NCBI GenBank assembly: GCA_014800245.1
Contig: JAAVGM010000011.1
Coordinates: 164,026 to 228,025 of the forward strand
Direction of reading: 5' to 3'
From: Bacteroidales bacterium
Lineage (GTDB): Bacteria > Bacteroidota > Bacteroidia > Bacteroidales > Muribaculaceae
DNA length: 64,000 bases
Part shown: piece by piece, positions 1 through 9,205 of the stretch
Numbering within the stretch: position 1 is the first letter of the stretch
Layout of the letters: every line of letters starts with the position of its first letter
Position numbers and translations under genes: made by a program
Notes under the pieces: generated by a model
Told to the model about the DNA's origin: nothing
Seen by the model: only the letters and a program-made list of their open reading frames with translations
The model's database searches: none

Positions 1-611
1 TTGATAATATAAATGAGTAATCAAATATTTATACTCAAAAATCCCCTGTACCTTGAATTAATTTATAGATTAGGAAAATGTACGTACGCCATATGGTTTG
101 ATGACGCGAGATTTGAGCAAATAGAACGGTTTTTTTAATTTCATATATAATTTCTTGTTTGGATTAAAGAGCAGATAAGACCTTTCGGTCTTGGGGAAGT
201 ACGGCAGGATTTTCATTCGTCGGGATCTTGCTCAAATCTGCACTGACCGACAGGTCAGAACTATCTGCTCTAATGTATTATTTAATAAATTTTATTGCAT
301 TTTTCAATAAAAAAATCCCCGTTCTATCTGCTCAAATCCCGCGTGCTAAAAAGCAACGCTTTGATCTCGCGTACGGATTTTTTCTTAATCCACCCTATGC
401 CATAAAATACTCGTCTCAGCTCTGCGATCTCCATGCCAAGGCATGTCAATCTCTGTGAAATAAATATTATCTCAGCCTCTGTGACTCGGTGTTCCTCTGT
501 GTGAGGTAAAAAGATTTAAAGGATAAGCAGCTACTTAAAATATATTTTGAGGAATTATAAGGATATTCATTTATTTTTATTAACTTCAACCTCCAAAACT
601 ATCCAGACATC
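1..611. other. Gene-free leader region upstream of the helicase gene
   Basis: No convincing gene is seen here. The only ORF (76 aa, 228-458) crosses the inverted repeats described separately and has no family resemblance. Two short palindromes, GTACGTAC (80-87) and CCATATGG (89-96), precede the nested repeat element at 104-344. The stretch at about 450-510 contains several CTCTGTG-type words of the kind often found in intergenic DNA. No clear Bacteroidetes -33/-7 promoter for the helicase gene was found. Confidence 0.6.
104..344. repeat. Nested inverted-repeat element, about 240 bp
   Basis: The outer arms 104-129 and 319-344 are reverse complements at 24 of 26 positions (core ATTTGAGCA / TGCTCAAAT). 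Inside them, about 163-176 and 262-274 form a second, looser inverted pair (GAGCAGATA / TATCTGCTC). Two small perfect hairpins lie within: AAGACC-tttc-GGTCTT (177-192) and CTGACC-gaca-GGTCAG (243-258). A further TGCTCAAAT copy sits at about 230. The arrangement suggests a MITE-like element or a folded RNA. No clear target duplication was found and no family is recognised. Confidence 0.55.
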
Positions 612-2918
612 ATGGCGACAACAAACTATAACCCGGAATTCGACTATCTCGACCCGACTCTTTCCGAAGAGCCGGAGACCGCATATGAAATCAATCGCGA
701 CCTCAACCTTGCACATCGTATTATAGAAGAAACAGCTGCAAACCTCTTCCTTACAGGAAAGGCAGGAACAGGAAAAACCACTTTCCTGCGCCATCTCCGC
801 AATTCGTCGCCAAAGAGAATGATTGTGCTCGCCCCAACCGGCGTGGCAGCCATAAATGCCGAGGGCGCCACAATCCATTCCTTCTTCCAGCTCCCCTTCT
901 CCCCTTTCATCCCCGGGAAAGGCTTCTTGGAGAAGGATGGCAGAAGATATAGTTTCAGCAAGGATAAAAGGAGAATAATCGCTTCGTTAGATCTGCTGGT
1001 GATAGATGAAATCTCAATGGTGCGCCCCGACACTCTGGATGCCATCGATTCAGTGCTCCGGCGATATCGCAACCCGGCGCTCCCCTTCGGCGGAGTGCAG
1101 CTCCTCCTCATCGGCGACCTCCGCCAATTAGCACCCGTGTTGAGAGACAACGAAAGAGAGATGCTCTCACCCTATTACGCTTCGGAATATTTTTTTGAGA
1201 GCATGGCCTTGCGCCAAAGCGGATTCGTCACCATCGAGCTTTCCACAGTCTATCGACAAAGCGACCGTAATTTCATCGACATCCTTAATGCCGTGCGCGA
1301 CGGCAATGTCACTCCCCAAATCCTCGACAAACTAAATTCGCGCTATATCCCGAATTTCATGCCGCAGGATTCGCAGGGATTCATACGCCTCACCACCCAT
1401 AACCGAATGGCCGACGATATCAATTATCGCCGATTGGCCGCCCTTCCCTCAGAAGAAATGCAATATTCTGCCGTTGTCAACGGCAATTTTCCGGAATTCT
1501 CTTATCCTGCAGATTCTCTGTTGCGCCTGAAAGTGGGCGCTCAGGTGATGTTTGTAAAGAACGATTCAGGATCAGACCGACGCTATTATAACGGCATGTT
1601 GGGAGAAGTGACCGCCATGACGGAGGATAAGGTGATTGTGCGCCCGGCCGACGGATCGGCTCCTATCACTGTCTGCTATGCGGAATGGGAAAACACAAAA
1701 TATGTAATCAATGAAGAATCAAAGGAGATCGAACTTGTAAGAGAAGGGACCTTCTCTCAGCTTCCTCTACGCCTGGCATGGGCCATCACAATCCATAAGA
1801 GCCAGGGATTGACTTTCGACCGCGCTATCATTGATGCCGGCTATTCTTTTGCCCCCGGTCAGACTTATGTGGCTCTGAGCCGATGCCGTTCGCTTGAAGG
1901 ATTGGTGTTGGGACAAAGGATACCTCCTTCGGCTGTAATCACGGATTATACGGTCAATTCTTTTATCGAGGCTTCATCCTGTACTCGTCCCGATGCCGAC
2001 ACAATCGATAACATGAGAGCCGAATATACCCGTCATTCACTTGCCGAGCTCTTTGATTTCAGAAGCATCCGGGTGGCTTTCGAAGACTATCACAGAGCTT
2101 TGAAGGAATATGTATTCCCTCTCTTTCCCGAACACTATCCGGCGTTTCAGGAAGTGTCGGAAATCATGGCTCGTGAGATTGATCAGGTGGGAGCGAAATT
2201 CATTGTGCTCTATGCATCTGTGCCCATCCTTCCGGATGCTCTTGATTCGCATCCTGAATTTCTTGAAAAAGTGATGAATGGGTGCCGTTATTTCCTTTCT
2301 CATTTAAAGAGAGTGATGGAGGTGACAGATGGAGTGAACGTAAAACTTGATAATACAGCTTATGTCAACCGGCTCAACAATGCTTACGAGGCTGTGAGCT
2401 TTCAATTGAAAGTGAAATACCATGTCCTTTCCCGTATGGCTGAAATCCCGTTCTCTCCGGGTGAATATCTCAATGCTAAAGCGGAGGGTGTGCTTAAAGC
2501 CACGGATGGAAAGATTAATAATGTGGTGAAGAAAAACACACCACGCAGGGCAAACGCTCCGAAAGCTGATAAGGAGGACTCCTCGCAAAATAAAGAGAAA
2601 TCCGCTAAGAAACCTAAGGGGTATTCAAAGCGGATATCTTTCAATATGTTCAATGAAGGGAAAAGCATTGAGGAGATTGCCTTGGAGCGAGGTCTTGCGG
2701 AGACAACCATTGCAGGTCATCTTGCCGAATTTGCCGCCTCCGGCGAACTTGACATCACTTCCGTGGTTTCGCCCATTTCGCTACGCCTCATTGAGGATGC
2801 GTTCGGATCCACCTCTTCACCCGGAGAGGTGAAGGATATGCTTTCCGGGAAAGTGAAAGGATATGAGATATCTCTTTACTATTATGCTGTGGTGAGATCC
2901 AAGCCTGCAAGCGACTGA
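612..2918 (+). CDS. PIF1-like DNA helicase with C-terminal helix-turn-helix
   Basis: A 768-aa superfamily 1 helicase of the PIF1/RecD-like group, expected to unwind DNA using ATP. Walker A GKAGTGKT lies at residues 49-56 and the Walker B DE at 132-133 (VIDEIS). The later motif IHKSQGLT and the arginine-finger region VALSRCR are both present. The C-terminal third holds a basic linker followed by a helix-turn-helix resembling the helicase HTH_40 domain (ERGLAETTIAGHLAEF). This architecture is common in Bacteroidales. The gene converges on the TM2 gene with only 20 bp between stops. The biological role (fork maintenance or G-quadruplex removal) is inferred from the family only. Confidence 0.9.
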   Translation: MATTNYNPEFDYLDPTLSEEPETAYEINRDLNLAHRIIEETAANLFLTGKAGTGKTTFLRHLRNSSPKRMIVLAPTGVAAINAEGATIHSFFQLPFSPFIPGKGFLEKDGRRYSFSKDKRRIIASLDLLVIDEISMVRPDTLDAIDSVLRRYRNPALPFGGVQLLLIGDLRQLAPVLRDNEREMLSPYYASEYFFESMALRQSGFVTIELSTVYRQSDRNFIDILNAVRDGNVTPQILDKLNSRYIPNFMPQDSQGFIRLTTHNRMADDINYRRLAALPSEEMQYSAVVNGNFPEFSYPADSLLRLKVGAQVMFVKNDSGSDRRYYNGMLGEVTAMTEDKVIVRPADGSAPITVCYAEWENTKYVINEESKEIELVREGTFSQLPLRLAWAITIHKSQGLTFDRAIIDAGYSFAPGQTYVALSRCRSLEGLVLGQRIPPSAVITDYTVNSFIEASSCTRPDADTIDNMRAEYTRHSLAELFDFRSIRVAFEDYHRALKEYVFPLFPEHYPAFQEVSEIMAREIDQVGAKFIVLYASVPILPDALDSHPEFLEKVMNGCRYFLSHLKRVMEVTDGVNVKLDNTAYVNRLNNAYEAVSFQLKVKYHVLSRMAEIPFSPGEYLNAKAEGVLKATDGKINNVVKKNTPRRANAPKADKEDSSQNKEKSAKKPKGYSKRISFNMFNEGKSIEEIALERGLAETTIAGHLAEFAASGELDITSVVSPISLRLIEDAFGSTSSPGEVKDMLSGKVKGYEISLYYYAVVRSKPASD

Positions 2919-2938
2919 CTACTCCCCTCTATGGCTTA

Positions 2939-3364
2939 TCAGAACAATGGGAGAGTGGATGTGGAATCTATATATTTCCTCTGGAAATCTGCATCCGACA
3001 TGCAAAGCATCAGTATTCCCTGAATAAGCGTGATTATCCCCCACGCTCCGCAAGTGACCAAGGAGAGAAGGATTGTGATGAAACCGGCGGCAGTCTTTCC
3101 GAGCACAAAATACTGCACACCTAATGTGCCAACCAAAATAGCGAGGATTCCGCACAATGTTTTCTTTGAACTGAGCTCGCTCTGTCCGCCCATGGCGGCG
3201 CCTCTCATCTGAAGATGCTGCATGAGCTCTGGATAGGTATAGAGAGGTGCCCATGCCCCTCCATCTTTGCTCACGGGAGTATTGGCATTAACAGGATAGG
3301 CCATCATCTGCTGCTCGTTCATTGGGCCGATATTCTGCCCGTTTAGATTGATATAATACTGCAT
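2939..3364 (-). CDS. GYF_2 and TM2 domain membrane protein
   Basis: A 141-aa protein. Residues 1 to about 55 form a GYF_2-like domain (pattern YYINLNGQNIGPMNEQQM). Residues about 68-125 form a TM2 domain: two hydrophobic helices joined by a short turn, with the TM2 phrase LGVQYFVLGKTAAG. It probably sits in the inner membrane with the GYF_2 domain in the cytoplasm. TM2 proteins have no agreed bacterial function. Two further GYF_2 membrane proteins occur at 23.4-24.7 kb. The gene is divergent from the topoisomerase gene and convergent with the helicase gene. Confidence 0.85.
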   Translation of the reverse strand: MQYYINLNGQNIGPMNEQQMMAYPVNANTPVSKDGGAWAPLYTYPELMQHLQMRGAAMGGQSELSSKKTLCGILAILVGTLGVQYFVLGKTAAGFITILLSLVTCGAWGIITLIQGILMLCMSDADFQRKYIDSTSTLPLF

Positions 3365-3420
3365 AGATTTATAAATTTTAACCCTAAAAGGGTATTTTTT
3401 TGAATCTAATTTTACAAAAT

Positions 3421-3452
3421 TTTGTATTTCAGCCTCAAAGTTAGTAAATTTG
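3421..3452 (+). promoter_or_regulatory. Bacteroidetes-type promoter of the topoisomerase gene
   Basis: TTTG at 3421-3424, a 20-bp spacer, then TAAATTTG at 3445-3452, which matches the TAnnTTTG -7 element. The transcript would start near 3458, leaving a leader of about 35 nt before the ATG at 3493. Confidence 0.7.
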
Positions 3453-3492
3453 GAGAAAAATTGCTAACTTTACGGATAAAATATGCTATTCC

Positions 3493-6183
3493 ATGTCTGA
3501 CATCGACGAAACCATCAACGAACAAAATAACCAGAATCTATCTCCGACCGAGAAGAAAACAGTGCTTTCAGGAATGTTCCGTTCCTGGTATCTTGAATAT
3601 GCAAGCTATGTGATTCTCGAACGCGCTGTCCCCAATATCGACGACGGCCTGAAACCTGTGCAGCGACGAATCCTGCATTCGATGCGCACGATTGATGACG
3701 GTCATTTCAATAAGGTTGCAAACATCGTGGGCAATACTATGCAATATCATCCCCACGGTGATGCCTCCATTGGCGATGCGCTTGTGCAGCTCGGACAGAA
3801 GGAGCTTCTGATCGACACACAGGGTAACTGGGGAAATATTCTCACAGGTGATGAAGCCGCCGCCCCCCGTTATATCGAAGGGCGTCTCTCTGAATTTGCC
3901 ATCGAAACTGCTTTCTCTCCGAAAATCACTGAATGGACTCCCTCTTACGATGGACGCAAGAATGAGCCCGTGGCTCTTCCTATGAAATTTCCTCTCCTCC
4001 TTGCTCAAGGAGTGGAGGGTATTGCTGTGGGTCTGTCGTCAAAAATCCTCCCCCACAATTTCAACGAAATCATTGATGCGGCGATCGATTATCTCCACGA
4101 TCGCCCTTTCAAGCTCCTCCCCGATTTTCAGACCGGTGGTCTGCTTGATGTGTCTAAATATAACGACGGTGGACGTGGCGGATCTGTGAAAGTGAGAGCG
4201 AAAATCGAGAAAATCGACAATAAGACCCTCGCCATCACCGAACTCCCATACGGAAAGACCACCACTACCCTTATCCCTTCGATTCTTTCGGCTGTGGAGA
4301 AAGGCAAAATCAAGATAAAAAGTGTAGAAGACAACACTTCTGCTACTGCTGAAATTCTCGTGAATCTCGCTCCTCAGACTTCCAGCGATAAGGCGATTGA
4401 TGCCCTTTACGCTTTCACTGATTGCGAAATCAGCATTTCGCCAAATTGCTGCGTGATTCGCGATAAAAAACCTGAATTCCTTACTGTCAGCGATCTCCTC
4501 CGATATTCGGTGGACCATACTCAGGAGATGCTTCGCCAAGAACTCGACATTAAACTTGGAGAGACGCGCGAACAGCAACTTTCTCTTTCTCTCGAAAAGA
4601 TTTTCATTGAGGAGCGAATGTATAAGGATGAGAAGATCGAGGGTGCGCCCGATATGGAATCGGCTATCGCACGGCTCGACACCCTGTTCGATCCTTTCAA
4701 ACCCTCATTCTTCCGCCCCCTCACAGAGGAGGATCTGATCCATCTTTGGGAAATCAAGATGGGACGTATCCTTAAATTCAACTCCGAGAAAGCGGATCAG
4801 AAGATTGCCCGCCTGGATGAGGAGATTGAAAAAATAGAATACGATCTTGAACATATAGTGGAATTCACCGAGAAATGGTATCTTCATCTTAAGGAGAAAT
4901 ATGGCGCACGGTTCCCTCGTCGCACAGTGATTCGCGGTTTCGATTCTATCGAAGCGGCGAAAGTGGCTGAGGCCAACAAGAGATTCTACCACGACGAAGA
5001 GGGAGGATTCATCGGAACAGGGCTGAAAGATAAGAAATTCCTCTTTACCTGCTCCGACATAGATGATATTCTCGTGATCTATCGCAATGGCAAATATAAG
5101 ATTGTGCGCGTGCAGGATAAGCTCTTTGTGGATAAGAACGTGATCCATATCGGAATCTTCAAAAAGGGAGACAAGCGCACCATCTATAATGTGATATATC
5201 TAAATGGCAAGGGGGGCAGCTCATATATGAAGCGATTCTATATCACCGGACTCACCCGCGAAAAGGAATATGATATCACAAAGGGATTGCCCGGATCCAA
5301 GATACTTTGGCTCACATGCAATCCCAACGGAGAGGCCGAGACAGTGCGCGTCCTTCTTAAGGACGAACCGGATGAATCCGGTCGCCGACCACGCAACCGC
5401 CGTCTATCCATCAATTTCTCCGACCTTGCTGTGAAAGGGAAGGAATCGCTCGGAAACCTTGTCACTAAATATAAGATTGAAAGCAAGGGGATCACCCTGG
5501 AGAAGAAGGGTGCCAGCACATTGGGTGGACGTGAAGTTTGGTTCGACCGTGATGTCTTGCGCCTCAACTATGACGGACGCGGCGAAAGCCTCGGTATCTT
5601 CCATGGCGAAGACCTTGTGCTCATCATCACTAAAACTGGAGAATATTTCACCTCCTCCTTTGCCGATTCCAACCATTATGAAGACAATATCCTGAAGATT
5701 GAAAAATTCGATCCTCGCAAAATCTGGACTCTTGTGCTCAATGATGCCTCTTTAGGTTATCCCTATATCAAGCGTTTCGCTTTCGAACCGTCGCCGAAGC
5801 CGCAACGCTTTGTCGGATCGGATGAGCAATCGTCTGTTATCCTTCTCACCGACACCCCCTATCCGCGCCTGAAAGTGGAATTCGGAGGGGCTGACTCTGT
5901 GCGTCCGGATCTTGAAATTGAAGCCGATGAATTTATCGGTGTAAAGAGTTTCAAGGCTAAGGGCAAACGAGTTTCCACCTATACTATCGCCACTGTCGAG
6001 GAATTAGAGCCTACAAAAGTGCCGGAAGAGAAGGAAGAAGTCGTGGAGGCTGCCCCCTATGTAGAAGAATCGGATAATTCTGATAGCTCCGACAATTCCG
6101 ATAACTCCGATAATCCTGACAGCTCTCTCAGCCCTGAAAATTCGGATGATCAAGAGCCCACATTATTCAGTTTCAATGATTAA
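3493..6183 (+). CDS. parC: DNA topoisomerase IV subunit A-type protein (GyrA/ParC family)
   Basis: An 896-aa type IIA topoisomerase A subunit that breaks and rejoins DNA together with a B subunit (ParE/GyrB, not in this window). The active-site region reads AAAPRYIEG with the catalytic tyrosine at residue 127. QYHPHGD (about 84-90) and DGLKPVQRRI (51-60) are hallmarks of the family. The C-terminal beta-propeller lacks an obvious gyrase GyrA-box, which with the Bacteroidales context favours the ParC-type paralogue over gyrase. The last about 45 residues are acidic and repetitive (SDN/SDS triplets), encoded by 9-bp repeats. The stop overlaps the next gene by 8 bp. Confidence 0.9.
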   Translation: MSDIDETINEQNNQNLSPTEKKTVLSGMFRSWYLEYASYVILERAVPNIDDGLKPVQRRILHSMRTIDDGHFNKVANIVGNTMQYHPHGDASIGDALVQLGQKELLIDTQGNWGNILTGDEAAAPRYIEGRLSEFAIETAFSPKITEWTPSYDGRKNEPVALPMKFPLLLAQGVEGIAVGLSSKILPHNFNEIIDAAIDYLHDRPFKLLPDFQTGGLLDVSKYNDGGRGGSVKVRAKIEKIDNKTLAITELPYGKTTTTLIPSILSAVEKGKIKIKSVEDNTSATAEILVNLAPQTSSDKAIDALYAFTDCEISISPNCCVIRDKKPEFLTVSDLLRYSVDHTQEMLRQELDIKLGETREQQLSLSLEKIFIEERMYKDEKIEGAPDMESAIARLDTLFDPFKPSFFRPLTEEDLIHLWEIKMGRILKFNSEKADQKIARLDEEIEKIEYDLEHIVEFTEKWYLHLKEKYGARFPRRTVIRGFDSIEAAKVAEANKRFYHDEEGGFIGTGLKDKKFLFTCSDIDDILVIYRNGKYKIVRVQDKLFVDKNVIHIGIFKKGDKRTIYNVIYLNGKGGSSYMKRFYITGLTREKEYDITKGLPGSKILWLTCNPNGEAETVRVLLKDEPDESGRRPRNRRLSINFSDLAVKGKESLGNLVTKYKIESKGITLEKKGASTLGGREVWFDRDVLRLNYDGRGESLGIFHGEDLVLIITKTGEYFTSSFADSNHYEDNILKIEKFDPRKIWTLVLNDASLGYPYIKRFAFEPSPKPQRFVGSDEQSSVILLTDTPYPRLKVEFGGADSVRPDLEIEADEFIGVKSFKAKGKRVSTYTIATVEELEPTKVPEEKEEVVEAAPYVEESDNSDSSDNSDNSDNPDSSLSPENSDDQEPTLFSFND
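6070..6132 (+). repeat. Tandem 9-bp repeat inside the topoisomerase tail, consensus TCCGATAAT
   Basis: Seven consecutive nonamers (TCGGATAAT, TCTGATAGC, TCCGACAAT, TCCGATAAC, TCCGATAAT, CCTGACAGC, TCTCTCAGC) encode Ser-Asp-Asn/Ser triplets in frame. The same consensus recurs as a non-coding run at 26233-26295. Confidence 0.8.
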
Positions 6184-7021
6184 GATAAAAAAACTAACTC
6201 CTCTTCCTCTTCTCCTTTCCATCCTGAGCCTTATCCTCGCTTTGCCGGGGAAGGCTCAGGATTCCTTGCCGCGTCCGGTGACATCTATATATCGCCTTGA
6301 GATGGGAGGGGCTAATGCAAGATCCACATATCTCTCCCCTCTCCGTTATTCCGGTTCCTTCTTCGGAGCTGCAGGAGAATGGACTAAGGCATTCCGGAAG
6401 AATCCGGATCATCTGGTGATGACTTTTGCAGGGGAAATGAACTTCCGAAACATGCTTAATCCTCCACATTCGGCTCGTATGCTCGGGCTCGATGCTCGTT
6501 TCAATTGGGGGATGGCTTACCGTTGGCGTCTCCCTTACAATCTTCAACTAATGGCCGGAGGGATGCTGGATATCGACGGCGGCGCACTCTATCTCACCCG
6601 AAACGGGAATAATCCCGTGACGGTGCTCGCTTCCGCAGGGATAGATCTGGATGTTTCGCTGTCATATCATTTCAATATCGGCAAACTCCCCATTCTTATT
6701 TCGGATAGAATCCAACTCCCGACACTGGGGGCTTTCTTCTGCCCTCAATATGGAGAGACATATTATGAAATATATCTCGGAAACTACAACGGCCTGGCCC
6801 ATTGCGGATGGTGGGGCAATAACTTTGGCATCGGAAATATGCTCTCCGTAAAGCTCGATTTCGGACGCACCGCCATGGAGATCGGCTATCGCTATGATTA
6901 TCGTTCTTTCTTTGCTAATAATCTCGTGACACGCACGGCTCTGAATTCCTTCGTGATAGGCGTAATCCCCCAAGGCTTAGGGCTCAAGAAAAAAGCCAAA
7001 GCCAATTATTCCCTCTATTAA
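6176..7021 (+). CDS. DUF3316-type outer-membrane protein
   Basis: A 281-aa protein read from ATG 6176. The ORF track's longer start at 6146 adds ten residues ahead of a good signal peptide, so the internal start (MIKIKKL, hydrophobic stretch, cut near GKAQD) is preferred. After the signal peptide the sequence is rich in aromatic and glycine residues with alternating beta-strand patterns, and it resembles the Bacteroidetes DUF3316 family of presumed outer-membrane beta-barrels. It overlaps the topoisomerase stop by 8 bp, so translation is probably coupled. No substrate or function can be named. Confidence 0.7.
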   Translation: MIKIKKLTPLPLLLSILSLILALPGKAQDSLPRPVTSIYRLEMGGANARSTYLSPLRYSGSFFGAAGEWTKAFRKNPDHLVMTFAGEMNFRNMLNPPHSARMLGLDARFNWGMAYRWRLPYNLQLMAGGMLDIDGGALYLTRNGNNPVTVLASAGIDLDVSLSYHFNIGKLPILISDRIQLPTLGAFFCPQYGETYYEIYLGNYNGLAHCGWWGNNFGIGNMLSVKLDFGRTAMEIGYRYDYRSFFANNLVTRTALNSFVIGVIPQGLGLKKKAKANYSLY

Positions 7022-7079
7022 TACCGTGTTGAGGGCGGAAGCCCGAAATTAAGAAGCCCGAAATAAAAACTGAATCATA

Positions 7080-8135
7080 ATGAAATCAAGATATTTTTCT
7101 CCCATTATTTTATTCTCCATTGTAATCTGCGCCCTGCTCTCCTCCTGTCATGATGTGCCGGATTATAAGGACGACCCTTATGGCAATTTCGACGCCCTCG
7201 CCGATATTGTGGCCGATCGATATTGCTATTTTGAAGAGAAAGGGATCGATTGGAAAGCGGTCTGTGAGAAGCATCGCGAGAAAGTTACGCCCGAAACGGG
7301 GCAAGTGGAGCTCTTCAAGATAATGTCTGATCTCCTCGACGAACTCCAAGACGGTCATGTGAATCTATCATCCCGGTTTTCTACCAGCTATTATCGTAAA
7401 TGGTGGAGCGATTATCCGCAGAATTTCAATCTCCGCACCCTCCAGCAATATTACCTTGATTTTGATTATATGTCGGTGTCGGGAATAAGCTATAAGATGC
7501 TTCCTGATTCCATTGGCTATATATATTGCCCGTCATTCTCGAATCAGATAAGCGAAACGAGCCTGGATTATATTTTTGCCGTGCTTTATGGAGTGGAACA
7601 AGCAAAGGGGATGATTATTGATATCCGCAACAATGGAGGAGGGATGCTCACAAATATTGAAACTCTTGTAGGACGATTCATTGATGAGGAGATTAGCGGA
7701 GGATACATTCGCCACAAAACCGGTCCGGGTTCCAATGATTTCTCTGATCCATATGAAATCAGATATAAGCCGGCTTCTGCAGATCATATCCGCTATCTTG
7801 GTCCGATAATCGTGCTGACCAACCGCTCCTGCTATTCGGCTGCTAATAATTTTGTGGCAGTGATGAAATCTCTCCCGAATGTAAGGATATGCGGTGCGCG
7901 TACCGGCGGCGGTGGCGGACTGCCCTTCTCCTCCGAACTTCCTAACGGATGGGGAATACGATTCTCGGCATGTCCGATCACAGATGCCGACGACCGCCCC
8001 ACGGAATTCGGCATCGACCCGTCGCCCGGTTATGAAGTGGATTGCACGGAAGAGGAACTTGCCAAAGGGAAGGATGCAATCCTTGATTTCGCTATCGAAG
8101 TATATCGGAAAGCCTTTGAGGAGACGGAAAAATAA
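7080..8135 (+). CDS. S41-family (tricorn-type) serine protease lipoprotein
   Basis: 351 aa with a lipoprotein signal ending LLSSC (lipidated Cys23), so it is anchored at the cell envelope. The C-terminal S41 domain shows IIDIRNNGGG (about 179-188) and the nucleophile region RSCYSAAN with Ser253. The strand where C-terminal processing proteases carry their catalytic lysine reads ARTGGGGG, with no lysine. That fits the tricorn/S41B subgroup, which uses a Ser-His-Glu arrangement. No PDZ domain is evident. It lies 58 bp after the DUF3316 gene and could share its transcript. The substrate is unknown. Confidence 0.85.
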   Translation: MKSRYFSPIILFSIVICALLSSCHDVPDYKDDPYGNFDALADIVADRYCYFEEKGIDWKAVCEKHREKVTPETGQVELFKIMSDLLDELQDGHVNLSSRFSTSYYRKWWSDYPQNFNLRTLQQYYLDFDYMSVSGISYKMLPDSIGYIYCPSFSNQISETSLDYIFAVLYGVEQAKGMIIDIRNNGGGMLTNIETLVGRFIDEEISGGYIRHKTGPGSNDFSDPYEIRYKPASADHIRYLGPIIVLTNRSCYSAANNFVAVMKSLPNVRICGARTGGGGGLPFSSELPNGWGIRFSACPITDADDRPTEFGIDPSPGYEVDCTEEELAKGKDAILDFAIEVYRKAFEETEK

Positions 8136-8183
8136 GGACTCCGATTTGTCAGCCGAACCCAAATTTGTCAGTCGGACTCCGAC

Positions 8184-8798
8184 CTAAATGTAGGTTTCAA
8201 GAGCTGTAAATTCTCCGTTGGGATTTATGATGAGGCCGGTGGAAAGCGCTGAGACAAGCGCCGTCTGCCCGGCTTTGATAAGGAGCTGTTCGCCACGCGA
8301 TGTGAGCCATGCCTCCCCCTCCAAAGCTATTATCACCACAAAGGTATCCTTCTCGATATAATCGCGCATCAATTCGCGGTCGAGACAAAGGATATTAGTG
8401 GTGAAATGAGGGGAACGGACCACATTCACCGGTATATCGGGGATAGCATCATACACCACCGCATCATCCCCTTTCTCCAATCCTATCGCATCCTGAATCC
8501 TGAATGTGGAATCGGGCAAAATCTCAACAGACGCAAGAAATACATCAGAACCTTCATTATCATTAAAGCTAAGCTCAATCACATCTCCTTGCTGAGAGAC
8601 AGTCAACGGGAAAAAATTCCCAAATCGAGAAAAAGTGCGTGCCCCCACAAGTTCACCCTCATATTTGGAGATAAGTTCTCCCATTGAGAGTCCACGGTCA
8701 GGACCGGCATCAACCACAGATTCCATACCGGACACACCCGAAATCTCTATTCTTCTTCCATTTTCCTCTTTAATCGGCGAAAAAGTCCACATAAACAA
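8184..8798 (-). CDS. ManA-like cupin, probably catalytically degenerate
   Basis: 204 aa. The N-terminal half resembles the start of class I phosphomannose isomerases from Bacteroidetes: RRIEISGVSG stands where WELS occurs, followed by LSMGELISKYEGELVG and RFGNFFPL. At the point where ManA normally continues with QVHP and other zinc ligands, this protein reads TVSQQGDVIEL and then runs directly into the C-terminal cupin-like region (LEGEAWLTSRGEQLLIKAGQTALV). It is about 110 residues shorter than ManA. I infer a ManA homologue that lost its metal site, perhaps a sugar-binding or regulatory protein. Confidence 0.6.
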   Translation of the reverse strand: MFMWTFSPIKEENGRRIEISGVSGMESVVDAGPDRGLSMGELISKYEGELVGARTFSRFGNFFPLTVSQQGDVIELSFNDNEGSDVFLASVEILPDSTFRIQDAIGLEKGDDAVVYDAIPDIPVNVVRSPHFTTNILCLDRELMRDYIEKDTFVVIIALEGEAWLTSRGEQLLIKAGQTALVSALSTGLIINPNGEFTALETYI

Positions 8799-8908
8799 TC
8801 AGCTTTTAAAATAAGTTAATTCCCTGTATCTTAAAATCCATTTTCCATAGATTTTGTTTTATCTCAATAAAGAAATTTATAAAAGAATTTATAAAAACAC
8901 ACAAAATT

Positions 8909-9154
8909 ATGTCAGATATTTTAAACACAGAAGAACGCCGCGAACTTCCTGATAGCGTTTACGGACTCCCCGAAAGAAGAGAATATCCCATGCCCGATGC
9001 AGCGCATGTAAGAGCGGCAGAAGCCTATTTCCGTTATTGTCCTGAAGATCTTAAGCCGAAATTGGCGCGGGCAATCCTCCGTTTCGCCAATGAATACGGG
9101 GTGGATGTGAAGAGTCCCACGGTGCTTCAATATGCAGAAATGCCGGAAGATTAA
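8909..9154 (+). CDS. Small uncharacterised protein, DUF6582-like
   Basis: 81 aa, acidic at both ends, no signal peptide or membrane segment. The centre (YGLPERREYPMPDAAHVRAA, then a helix-rich stretch ending NEYGVDV) resembles the short domain found in phage-associated and stand-alone bacterial proteins with the pattern P..R.YP..D..HV..A. Function is unknown. The preceding 110 bp is AT-rich and shared with the divergent ManA-like gene. The aspS promoter begins 20 bp after its stop. Confidence 0.65.
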   Translation: MSDILNTEERRELPDSVYGLPERREYPMPDAAHVRAAEAYFRYCPEDLKPKLARAILRFANEYGVDVKSPTVLQYAEMPED

Positions 9155-9174
9155 CACTAAATTATCATTTTCTC

Positions 9175-9205
9175 TTGACAACGCGCATAAAATTTATTAT
9201 ATTTG
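9175..9205 (+). promoter_or_regulatory. Bacteroidetes-type promoter of aspS
   Basis: TTG at 9175-9177, a 20-bp spacer and TATATTTG at 9198-9205 match the consensus very well. The predicted leader runs from about 9212 to 9293. It is about 80 nt long and contains an AGGC...GCCT pair flanking a run of T, too weak to call a defined attenuator. Confidence 0.75.

Noticed and set aside
228-458. 76-aa ORF in the first kilobase
   Set aside because: It runs through the inverted-repeat element, has no family features and no promoter or ribosome-access evidence.
7080-8135. S41 protease as an inactive enzyme because its catalytic lysine is missing
   Set aside because: Tricorn-type S41 proteases do not use that lysine, and the serine motif is intact, so absence of the lysine is expected for this subgroup.
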